From Thomasclavelia sp. (lineage in GTDB: Bacteria > Bacillota_I > Bacilli_A > Erysipelotrichales > Erysipelotrichaceae), in contig JAHHTG010000025.1 of the NCBI GenBank assembly GCA_020024765.1, positions 1 to 13,305 of the forward strand: a stretch of DNA of 13,305 bases. The letters run 5' to 3'. Position numbers and translations under genes: made by a program. The notes under the pieces were generated by a model, which searched no databases, was not told where the DNA came from, and saw nothing but the letters and a program-made list of their open reading frames with translations. Below, in pieces: positions 7,337 to 13,305 of the stretch; the stretch's first letter is position 1, and each line of letters begins with the position of its first letter.

Positions 7337-7738
7337 ATGAAAGAGTATGCAATTCGTTTAAAAGAGGGTCAAGATCTTAAACAAAGTATTATTAACTATG
7401 CCTTAGAACATGATATTAAATGTGGTGTTGTAGTTTCTTCGGTTGGTTGTCTTAAGAATTATCGTTTAAGAAATGCTGGAGCAACACGAGTAATTGAAAA
7501 AGAAGGCCATTTTGAGATTTTATCTTTAAATGGCACAATTGCAAATGGGAAGGTTCACCTTCATTTAACTGTAGGTGATGAAAAACTCAATGCCTTTGGT
7601 GGCCACTTGGTTGAAGGCAATATCGTTAATACAACTGTTGAACTAGTCATTCTTGAATTAGAAGAATATAAGGCACGACGAGAATTTGATTCACAAACGA
7701 ATTATGATGAAATAGTCTTTGAAAGGAGAACACAATGA
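7337..7738 (+). CDS. PPC/DUF296 domain protein
   Basis: A 133-residue single-domain protein of the PPC (plant and prokaryote conserved, DUF296) family. Features seen are the N-terminal RLKEGQDL, VGCLKNYRLR, EILSLNGTIA, HLHLTV (His74 and His76) and GGHLVEG (His90), then the terminal VELVILELEE strand. In bacterial members the histidines form a metal site and the proteins assemble as trimers. They are often annotated as DNA-binding because plant relatives are fused to AT-hooks, but no AT-hook or other DNA-binding motif is present here, so the role is unknown. It leads the long third operon. The ATG at 7337 is chosen over a GTG at 7307 because the latter would run through the promoter. Its TGA overlaps the next ATG (ATGA). 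Position ahead of two metal GTPases may hint at a metal-related job. Confidence 0.85.
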   Translation: MKEYAIRLKEGQDLKQSIINYALEHDIKCGVVVSSVGCLKNYRLRNAGATRVIEKEGHFEILSLNGTIANGKVHLHLTVGDEKLNAFGGHLVEGNIVNTTVELVILELEEYKARREFDSQTNYDEIVFERRTQ

Positions 7739-8022
7739 TTAATGTCATTAATGTTGCATTAAAGAAGACAACAACTGTGAATATTGATGGCGTCGAATAC
7801 GAATTGAATGATGCGGCCATTAATCTTTGCCGTAAGTTATTTACTTTCTATGTCATTCTATTAGGTATTATTGTCGCAATCTCATTTAATTGTGCGCCAC
7901 TTGTAGGTTCACAATCGCTAATAAGTGATATGTTATTTGTGGTGGTATGTTTAGTTATTTATAACGTGCTTTCAGATTTGCTGATGAGCACGATTCTACG
8001 TAAAAAGGTGCGCCATGAATAA
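7735..8022 (+). CDS. Small two-helix membrane protein, unknown function
   Basis: A 95-residue protein with a charged N-terminal segment (about 1-33, including TVNIDGVEYELND), two predicted membrane helices near 35-51 and 64-84, and a basic tail (LRKKVRHE). The basic tail suggests a cytoplasmic C-terminus and thus both ends inside. A strong AAAGGAG site (7722-7728) and the ATGA overlap with the PPC gene support it as a real, coupled gene. It overlaps the following membrane-protein gene by eight bases. I do not recognise a family. Co-translation with the next gene suggests the two products may form a complex. Confidence 0.75.
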   Translation: MINVINVALKKTTTVNIDGVEYELNDAAINLCRKLFTFYVILLGIIVAISFNCAPLVGSQSLISDMLFVVVCLVIYNVLSDLLMSTILRKKVRHE

Positions 8023-8461
8023 TCCGCTATATATTGGGATTTTGATTAACGTAATTGTTTGGGGATATGTCATCTTATGTATCTTCAGAAGCAAACGAGT
8101 TATTTATGAATGCTTAGCCGGAGCGAAATATATTATTATTCTCTTTTTCTTTGGTATGGGTTTTATTATTTATATGAATGATATCCAAGGATATGGTTTA
8201 TATAATTTCTTGTCTTTGGGCTCAGCTGGTATCGTTTATTATTTAGTTAAAAGTGGTATTGGCGAGGATGGTTTCTACATTTTGGGTCGACGTTATCATT
8301 ATGATGCGATTTCAAATGTTAAGATTGAAGCTTTAAGCAAGAAGATGGGTTTACGTTTTGATTATCATAAACGTTCCCACTATTTATTTGTAAAACCCGA
8401 GCAAATTAAAGAGTTAAAAGGGTATTTGGATCAATATTATTATCAAAAGAAGGAGCGATAA
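8015..8461 (+). CDS. Three-helix membrane protein with C-terminal soluble domain, unknown function
   Basis: A 148-residue protein with likely membrane helices near 5-23, 37-53 and 61-79, then a soluble domain of about 65 residues. That domain begins GEDGFYILGRRYHYDAISNV and continues with strands and a final helix, a layout like the small PH-like or DUF5673-type domains found at the end of bacterial membrane proteins. The resemblance is weak and was not tested by search. An AAAAAGGTG site (8002-8010) precedes the ATG, which overlaps the previous gene by eight bases. The CobW-type GTPase starts four bases after its stop. Function unknown. Confidence 0.75.
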   Translation: MNNPLYIGILINVIVWGYVILCIFRSKRVIYECLAGAKYIIILFFFGMGFIIYMNDIQGYGLYNFLSLGSAGIVYYLVKSGIGEDGFYILGRRYHYDAISNVKIEALSKKMGLRFDYHKRSHYLFVKPEQIKELKGYLDQYYYQKKER

Positions 8462-8465
8462 GAAA

Positions 8466-9551
8466 ATGATTAATGTGTATATTATTTCAGGATTTTTAGG
8501 AGCTGGTAAAACAACTTTAATCCAACATTTACTAAAAGGCCAAAAACTTGGCAAGGTAATGTTACTAGAAAATGAATTTGGTGAAATCGGGATTGATGGT
8601 AACTTATTTGAAGAAGGACTTCAAGTTACAGAACTCAATAGTGGATGTATCTGTTGTAGTTTAAAGGGTGATTTAGAAAATGCTTTAAACGAAATCATGA
8701 CTTATGATATCGATACTTTATTGATTGAACCATCAGGTGTTGGCAAATTATCAGAAGTTATCAATAGTGTTTCAAAAGCTAAAGAATTATTATTAGTTAG
8801 CCATATTTGTATGGTTGATGCAAAGAAAGCCTTAAGTTACCATCGTAACTACAAAGAATTCTTTGATGATCAAGTTAAGGCTGCCAATAGTATTTTACTT
8901 TCCAAGACTGAAATGGTTAACGAAGAACGTTTAAGCCAAGACTTAGAAATGTTAAGAGAATTAAATGCTGAAGCCACAATTGTTACAACTGATTATCATG
9001 AATTATCTTATGATCAATTACTTGATATCTTAAATGAAAATGTTGAACTAGGCTTAAGTGTTGAAGTTGAAGAAGAATGTGAATGCGAACATCATCACCA
9101 CGAAGATGATGAATGTTGCTGTGGTCATCACCACGAACATCATCACCATGACCACGAAGAAGGCGAATGCTGCCACCACCATCATCATGATGATGAAGAA
9201 GAATGTGGTTGTGGTCATCACCACCATGAACACCATCACGAAGAAGGCGAATGCTGCTGTGGCCATCATCATGACCATCATCATCACCATGCTGATGAAG
9301 TATTTGAAACTTATGGTTTTGAAACAATTCGTAGTTTCACTCGTGAAGAAATTGAAAATGATCTTGAAAGTATTCGTGATGTTGCTGTTCGTGCGAAAGG
9401 TATCGTTAAAGGTGAATCAACTTGGTACTACTTCGATTTAACTGGCGACGATATCATTATTAAAGAAGGTCGTCCTAGCCATACTGGACTTGTAACAGTT
9501 ATTGGTAAAGGATTAGATGAAGAAAAGTTAAAGGAAATGTTCTGTAAATGA
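8466..9551 (+). CDS. COG0523 (CobW-like) GTPase with His/Cys-rich metal-binding insert
   Basis: A G3E-family metallochaperone GTPase of 361 residues. Seen in order: Walker A GFLGAGKTT (9-17), ENEFGEIGIDG (35-45), the family metal motif CICC (61-64), IEPSG (87-91) as the Walker B/switch region, and SKTE (146-149) where NKxD is usual. A low-complexity insert at about 201-278 contains 32 His and 12 Cys, and the CobW C-terminal domain follows (about 279-360). COG0523 proteins deliver zinc, cobalt, nickel or iron to client proteins by GTP-dependent transfer. A His-rich run is typical of those that also buffer metal. Zinc is the best guess from the downstream partner, but nickel or cobalt cannot be excluded. 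AAGGAG at 8450-8455 precedes the start, and its TGA overlaps the next ATG, coupling the two GTPases. Confidence 0.92.
   Translation: MINVYIISGFLGAGKTTLIQHLLKGQKLGKVMLLENEFGEIGIDGNLFEEGLQVTELNSGCICCSLKGDLENALNEIMTYDIDTLLIEPSGVGKLSEVINSVSKAKELLLVSHICMVDAKKALSYHRNYKEFFDDQVKAANSILLSKTEMVNEERLSQDLEMLRELNAEATIVTTDYHELSYDQLLDILNENVELGLSVEVEEECECEHHHHEDDECCCGHHHEHHHHDHEEGECCHHHHHDDEEECGCGHHHHEHHHEEGECCCGHHHDHHHHHADEVFETYGFETIRSFTREEIENDLESIRDVAVRAKGIVKGESTWYYFDLTGDDIIIKEGRPSHTGLVTVIGKGLDEEKLKEMFCK
9067..9293 (+). repeat. Degenerate tandem repeat coding for the His/Cys-rich insert
   Basis: This part of the GTPase gene is built of GAA, CAT, CAC and TGC/TGT codons in repeating blocks. A 21-base string starting CACGAAGAAGGCG is identical at 9153-9173 and 9237-9257 (84 bases, 28 codons apart). 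TGTGGTCATCACCAC occurs at 9120-9134 and 9210-9224. The protein shows three related blocks of Cys-Gly-His runs at about 217-234, 247-262 and 263-278. The length probably varies between strains by slippage or unequal exchange. Confidence 0.8.
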
Positions 9552-10492
9552 GAGAAAAACCAATATACATTGTCTTAGGTTTGTTGGATAGCGGTAAGAC
9601 ATCTTTTATTAAAGATACTCTTGAAAATCCATATTTTAACGAAGGTGAACGCACAATGATTATCACTTGCGAACAAGGTGATGAAGAGTTTGACGAGGCT
9701 TTCTTGAAAGATACAAACGCATTCCTAATTGAATTAAATAGTATTAAAGATTTAACCCTTGAAAAGATGCAAGGGTTAGAGAAAAATTATGAGTTTGATC
9801 GTATTTTCCTAGAATGTAATGGTAGTGAAAATATGCTTGAATATCTATCTACCCATGGTCTATTAAATAACTGGGTTATTGCTCAAATTTTAGCATTATT
9901 TGATGCTAGTCAATTTAGATTACAACTCGCTAATTTAAATCAATTCATCTATAACATTATCAAGATGAGTGAGTGCACAATCTTTAATCGTTTTGGTAAA
10001 CGTGAAGACTATATTTTCATCCGTAATAATGTCTTAGCTGTTAATCCAAAAACTGAGTTAATTTTTGAAAATCTTCAAAATGAAATCGAAGATTTTAGTA
10101 ATTTTGAATTATTTGATTTAAGTCAACCTCATGTTGATATTAAAGATATGGACTTCGGTAACTGGTATAACGACGTCGTAACTCATCCAGATAAATATGA
10201 TGGTGTGCATATCGGCATTAATGTTCGCCCATTTGAAAAACTACCAAAATACGAAAGTGTTTATATCTTAGGTAGACAAGCTATGGTTTGCTGCGCTAAT
10301 GATATCCAAGTTTTAGGTATTACTTGTGTCTATGATGAACCATATAACTTTAAACACGATACTTATTATCATGTTGAAGGTAAACTTAAAATGATTGAAG
10401 ATGATGAAGGCTATAGTGTTTGTCTATTATATGTCGATAAGACCGAAGAGATTGAATCACTACCTGATAATGGTTTAGTCTACTTTAACTAG
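9548..10492 (+). CDS. CobW-like GTPase domain fused to a YcgQ/DUF1980-like C-terminal domain
   Basis: A 314-residue paralogue partner of the preceding GTPase. The N-terminal half is a divergent G domain: an intact Walker A GLLDSGKT (11-18), FLECNG (87-92) in the IEPSG position, and NRFGKRED (147-154) near the guanine-recognition site. The CxCC metal motif is missing; IELNSIKDL stands where ELNSGCICC is found in the partner. The C-terminal third (about 220-305) contains GRQAMVCCANDIQVLGI with Cys248-Cys249, which resembles the end of TIGR03943/DUF1980 proteins such as B. subtilis YcgQ. These are Zur-linked partners of a permease. That family link is from memory and not checked by search. It overlaps the upstream gene by ATGA, with AAGGAA at 9531-9536. 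It may act as a partner or regulator of the first GTPase in zinc handling. Confidence 0.8.
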   Translation: MREKPIYIVLGLLDSGKTSFIKDTLENPYFNEGERTMIITCEQGDEEFDEAFLKDTNAFLIELNSIKDLTLEKMQGLEKNYEFDRIFLECNGSENMLEYLSTHGLLNNWVIAQILALFDASQFRLQLANLNQFIYNIIKMSECTIFNRFGKREDYIFIRNNVLAVNPKTELIFENLQNEIEDFSNFELFDLSQPHVDIKDMDFGNWYNDVVTHPDKYDGVHIGINVRPFEKLPKYESVYILGRQAMVCCANDIQVLGITCVYDEPYNFKHDTYYHVEGKLKMIEDDEGYSVCLLYVDKTEEIESLPDNGLVYFN

Positions 10493-10497
10493 AGGTG
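10491..10497 (+). promoter_or_regulatory. Ribosome binding site of uppP, overlapping the previous stop
   Basis: AGAGGTG follows directly on the TAG stop of the second GTPase gene (10490-10492) and serves the ATG at 10501. The GTG inside it (10495) is in frame but would leave no ribosome binding site and is rejected as the start. Confidence 0.6.
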
Positions 10498-10500
10498 AAT

Positions 10501-11337
10501 ATGCATACATTATTTGAAGCATTAAAAGCCCTATTGTTTGGGGTTGTTGAAGGTATTACAGAATGGTTACCAATTAGTAGTACAGGTCACATGATTCTGC
10601 TTGAAGAGTTTGTGAAGATGGATGTCTCACCTGATTTTTGGAACTTCTTTTTAGTTGTTATTCAACTTGGAGCGATTTTAGCCGTTGTCGTTTTGATGTT
10701 TGATAAGATTAATCCTTTTAACTTTAAACGCAAGGCTAATGAACCATTCTTAAGACAAGATAAGATGCAACTATGGTATAAGATTATTGTTGCATGTGTT
10801 CCAGCTGGTATCGTTGGTGTCTTATTTGACGATATCTTAGAAAAGTATTTATACAATGCCACTGTTGTGGCTTTGATGTTGATTATCTTCGGTATTGGTT
10901 TTATCGTTGTTGAGAAACATCAGAAAAAAGATTTTCGTGTTAAACGTTTAAGCGAATTAACATATAAAGATGCAGTTTTAATTGGTTTATTTCAATTAAT
11001 TGCTGCTATCTTCCCTGGCACATCACGTAGTGGGGCAACAATTCTTGGGGCCCTGATGATTGGTATTAATCGTGTTGTAGCGGCAGAATTTACATTTTTC
11101 CTAGCAATTCCAGTGATGTTTGGAGCCAGTTTATTAAAGATTATTAAAATCGGTGTAGCTTTTACAGGAATAGAATTTATGATTCTATTTGTCGGAATGG
11201 CAAGCGCCTTTATTGTATCGGTTTTAGTAATTAAATTTTTAATGAATTATATTAAAAAGCATGATTTCACAGTCTTTGGTTGGTACCGAATTGCTGTGGG
11301 TATTGTCGTTTTATTGTACTTCTACATGATTAAATAA
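10501..11337 (+). CDS. uppP: Undecaprenyl-diphosphatase UppP (BacA)
   Basis: An integral membrane enzyme (278 residues) that dephosphorylates undecaprenyl pyrophosphate to recycle the lipid carrier for peptidoglycan and other wall polymers. Extra copies confer bacitracin tolerance. Both signature motifs are intact: GVVEGITEWLPISSTGH with Glu17, Glu21 and His30, and FPGTSRSGAT at 171-180 with Arg176. About eight hydrophobic helices are seen, and the length matches the 265-285 residue family norm. The start is the ATG at 10501, eight bases after the preceding stop, served by AGAGGTG. It is followed after 13 bases by the CcdA fusion gene. Its link to the metal GTPases is probably shared expression rather than shared chemistry. 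Confidence 0.95.
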   Translation: MHTLFEALKALLFGVVEGITEWLPISSTGHMILLEEFVKMDVSPDFWNFFLVVIQLGAILAVVVLMFDKINPFNFKRKANEPFLRQDKMQLWYKIIVACVPAGIVGVLFDDILEKYLYNATVVALMLIIFGIGFIVVEKHQKKDFRVKRLSELTYKDAVLIGLFQLIAAIFPGTSRSGATILGALMIGINRVVAAEFTFFLAIPVMFGASLLKIIKIGVAFTGIEFMILFVGMASAFIVSVLVIKFLMNYIKKHDFTVFGWYRIAVGIVVLLYFYMIK

Positions 11338-11350
11338 AAGGAGATTTTTA

Positions 11351-12613
11351 ATGATTGGTGCAGATCTACAAAGCGCGACATATTTAGGTGTATTTCTTGA
11401 AGGGCTCATGGCGTTCATGTCGCCATGCATTCTACCATTAATACCGTTGTATATGTCATATCTTTCAAGTGGTGCTAAAGAAATTGATGAACAAGGCAAT
11501 GTTGTTTATCGCCCGGTAAAAGTGTTCTTAACAACAATTAGTTTTACATTAGGTATTTCAACAACCTTCTTTATCATGGGCTTATCACTTAGTTTAGTAC
11601 GTAATTTTATTACGGACTATCAAAATATCATTGGGATTATTGGCGGAGTAATCTTAATCATTTTCGCATTAAATCAATTTGGTTTTATCAATGTCAACTT
11701 CTTAAATCGTGAACATCGTTTAGATGCCGATATTGATAATCAACATATGAACTATTTCAAAGCTTATGGTTTAGGTTTTGTATTCTCGTTTGCTTGGACA
11801 CCATGTGTGGGGCCTATGCTTGCCAACGTTGTGATTCTTGCGGCAACAAGTGAACCAATTGTTGGTAATATTTTAATTCTGCTTTATACATTAGGTTTCA
11901 CTATTCCATTTGTGATTCTTGGTTTGTTCTTCGAAAAAGCTTTAATGTTTATCAAGGCTAAACAAGGTTTATTAATTAAGATATCGAAGTTTGCGGCGAT
12001 AATTATCTTAGCTTTTGGTTTGTCAATGATTTGGACAAATTCGAAGTCTATTATTAAGATGCAACATGATTATAAAGAATTATTAGCATCTCAAAATAAT
12101 AATCATGTTCAACCTGAACAACCGACAGAAACCGAAACAACAGAACCACAAGAGTCTGAAGTTCCGGAGCGTGAAACAGTCTATATGTACGACTTTAAGT
12201 TAACGGATCAATTTGGTAATGAACATACTCTATCCGAACATAAGGGTAAGTATGTAGTGCTTAATTTCATCTCTTCATGGTGTACTTATTGTAAAAAAGA
12301 AATTCCTGATTTCAAGGATTATGTAGCTCAAGGTGGTGACGATATTGTTTATTACTATGTCATGTCTGACAGTGTTAATTTAACAAATCGAAAAGCCATG
12401 ACAACTGCTGAATTCGTTGAAGAATACAACATTGAAATTCCGGTCTTAAATGATGACGGCACAATGTTTGCATATCTTGGTGTTAATTCATTTCCAAATA
12501 GTTATTATATTGGGCCAGACGGATCTGTAATCGGCTACCAAGCAGGTGCTATGGATCTTGAGGCAATGATTAAGACCGAACAAATGGCCCGATCTTTATA
12601 CGAAGGAGAATAA
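11351..12613 (+). CDS. CcdA-type thiol transporter fused to extracytoplasmic thioredoxin (TlpA/ResA-like) domain
   Basis: A 420-residue DsbD-like fusion. Residues 1-235 form the CcdA membrane unit that carries electrons from cytosolic thioredoxin across the membrane, with Cys26 in MSPCILPLIP and Cys152 in TPCVGP as the redox pair, and about six helices. A Pro/Glu/Thr-rich linker (about 248-275) leads to a thioredoxin-fold domain at 276-420 with WCTYC (310-314), the cis-proline at FPNS (Pro382) and a TlpA/ResA-like end. The domain should face the cell surface and reduce exported disulfides or methionine sulfoxide reductases. No cytochrome c genes are seen here, so a cytochrome c role is unproven. 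AAAGGAGA at 11337-11344 sets the start. Its stop overlaps the next ATG (TAATG). Confidence 0.92.
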   Translation: MIGADLQSATYLGVFLEGLMAFMSPCILPLIPLYMSYLSSGAKEIDEQGNVVYRPVKVFLTTISFTLGISTTFFIMGLSLSLVRNFITDYQNIIGIIGGVILIIFALNQFGFINVNFLNREHRLDADIDNQHMNYFKAYGLGFVFSFAWTPCVGPMLANVVILAATSEPIVGNILILLYTLGFTIPFVILGLFFEKALMFIKAKQGLLIKISKFAAIIILAFGLSMIWTNSKSIIKMQHDYKELLASQNNNHVQPEQPTETETTEPQESEVPERETVYMYDFKLTDQFGNEHTLSEHKGKYVVLNFISSWCTYCKKEIPDFKDYVAQGGDDIVYYYVMSDSVNLTNRKAMTTAEFVEEYNIEIPVLNDDGTMFAYLGVNSFPNSYYIGPDGSVIGYQAGAMDLEAMIKTEQMARSLYEGE

Positions 12614-13305
12614 TGTTTAGTAAATGGTTTAAAAAGAAAGATGTCAAAGCTGATCGTCCAGCCTTAGTATGTATTCATGGTTTCGGAAAAAGACGGACAG
12701 ATGAATACCTTAATCTTTATAATGCTTTAAAAGAAGATTATGATATTGTCATGCCTAATCTTTTTGACCAAAACTTTAAAAATGATACTGTATGGTTTAA
12801 CTGGGTATCGCGAGCTGAAGAAGAAATCATTCATCTTAAGAATCAAAACCGCAAGATTATTTTGATTGGTTTCTCAATGGGTGGTGTTATTGCGAGTTAT
12901 CTTGCAAGCAAACATCAAGTTGAACGTTTAGTTCTCATTGCCCCAGCTTTTGAATACTTAACATTTACAACAGCTAAGACTTCAATTAAGTCACAATATC
13001 ATAAAGCTAAGAAAATGGAACGTGATTCTGAATATGTGGATTTACCACCGGAATTTACTGCGACTTTTATGGATGTTGTGGATAACTGCAAAGAAGGGAT
13101 TGAAAGTGTCCATTGCCCAGTCTTATTTATGGCGGCAATTGACGATGATGTCATTCCGTATACAGTTAGTTTAAAATATTATAAAAAAGTGCCTCACGAG
13201 GCTAAAAAGTGCGTTATTTTCGCTGATGGCTGTCATCGAATCCTTGATGATCATCGTTTAAGTAAGATGGCAATCGAAATGATTCGTGATTTCATGCAAA
13301 AGAAA
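12613..13305 (+). CDS. Alpha/beta hydrolase, truncated by the window end
   Basis: The last gene is open for 231 codons to the edge with no stop. It encodes a cytosolic serine hydrolase of the alpha/beta fold: oxyanion-hole HGFG (22-25), nucleophile elbow GFSMGG with Ser88 (86-91), the acid in AIDDDVIP (Asp178 or Asp179), and catalytic His208 in DGCHRIL. There is no signal peptide; the N-terminus is a basic MFSKWFKKK stretch. The arrangement is like small carboxylesterases or lysophospholipases, but the substrate cannot be told. By family length (about 240-260) only a short tail should be missing. AAGGAGAA at 12603-12610 is the ribosome binding site. The ATG overlaps the CcdA-fusion stop by one base, so it belongs to the same operon. 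Confidence 0.88.
   Translation, partial: MFSKWFKKKDVKADRPALVCIHGFGKRRTDEYLNLYNALKEDYDIVMPNLFDQNFKNDTVWFNWVSRAEEEIIHLKNQNRKIILIGFSMGGVIASYLASKHQVERLVLIAPAFEYLTFTTAKTSIKSQYHKAKKMERDSEYVDLPPEFTATFMDVVDNCKEGIESVHCPVLFMAAIDDDVIPYTVSLKYYKKVPHEAKKCVIFADGCHRILDDHRLSKMAIEMIRDFMQKK

Noticed and set aside
9054..9327. Long open frames on both strands over the His-rich region
   Set aside because: They are low-complexity translations (Met/Val/Thr/Ala runs) caused by the repeated CAT/CAC/GAA codons of the real GTPase gene in other frames, with no family signature.
10662..10862. Minus-strand open frame inside uppP
   Set aside because: Shadow of a well-supported UppP gene; no ribosome binding site and no family resemblance.
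1..13305. tRNA, rRNA or CRISPR array
   Set aside because: No tRNA-like arms with a TTCGA loop and no regularly spaced direct repeats were seen. The only tandem repeat is the His-rich coding segment.

Overview
The window looks like the chromosome of a low-GC, AT-rich member of the Bacillota (Firmicutes), most like the Erysipelotrichia and related gut lineages. The evidence is AT-rich codon use, GGAG-type ribosome binding sites, tightly packed operons, and a gene set of large M24 aminopeptidase, PepV, UppP and paired COG0523 GTPases. TGA is a genuine stop codon (7736-7738 and 9549-9551), so the code is standard bacterial and not the Mycoplasma code. The lineage call is inference. Everything except the first gene is on the + strand, and no gap exceeds 300 bases.

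Left edge (1-100): a string of hairpins that looks like the 3' end of a structured element, possibly an IS200/IS605-type right end, abutting the 3' end of a minus-strand rhomboid protease gene (101-679). A compact divergent promoter region (680-734) separates it from operon 1: Xaa-Pro aminopeptidase, exonuclease III and a GH13 alpha-glucosidase with an extra N-terminal helical domain (735-5057). Operon 2 starts from its own promoter near 5067 and holds a PepV-type M20 dipeptidase and a HAD phosphatase. It ends at a strong intrinsic terminator whose stem contains the HAD stop codon (7258-7286).

Operon 3 (7337 to beyond the right edge) has eight tightly spaced or overlapping genes: a PPC/DUF296 protein, two small membrane proteins of unknown function, a COG0523 (CobW-like) GTPase with a long His/Cys/Glu-rich insert, a second CobW-like protein with a YcgQ/DUF1980-like C-terminus and no CxCC motif, UppP, a CcdA-thioredoxin fusion and a truncated alpha/beta hydrolase. 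The central pair looks like a metal-handling (probably zinc) module. UppP and the CcdA-thioredoxin protein act on the cell envelope.

The most striking regulatory observation is that three genes (rhomboid, aminopeptidase, PPC protein) have an extended -10 element of the form TGG-(T/C)A(A/T)AAT ending only 6-7 bases before the ATG and no Shine-Dalgarno. This predicts leaderless mRNAs. Genes inside operons, and pepV with its short leader, mostly have ordinary Shine-Dalgarno sites.
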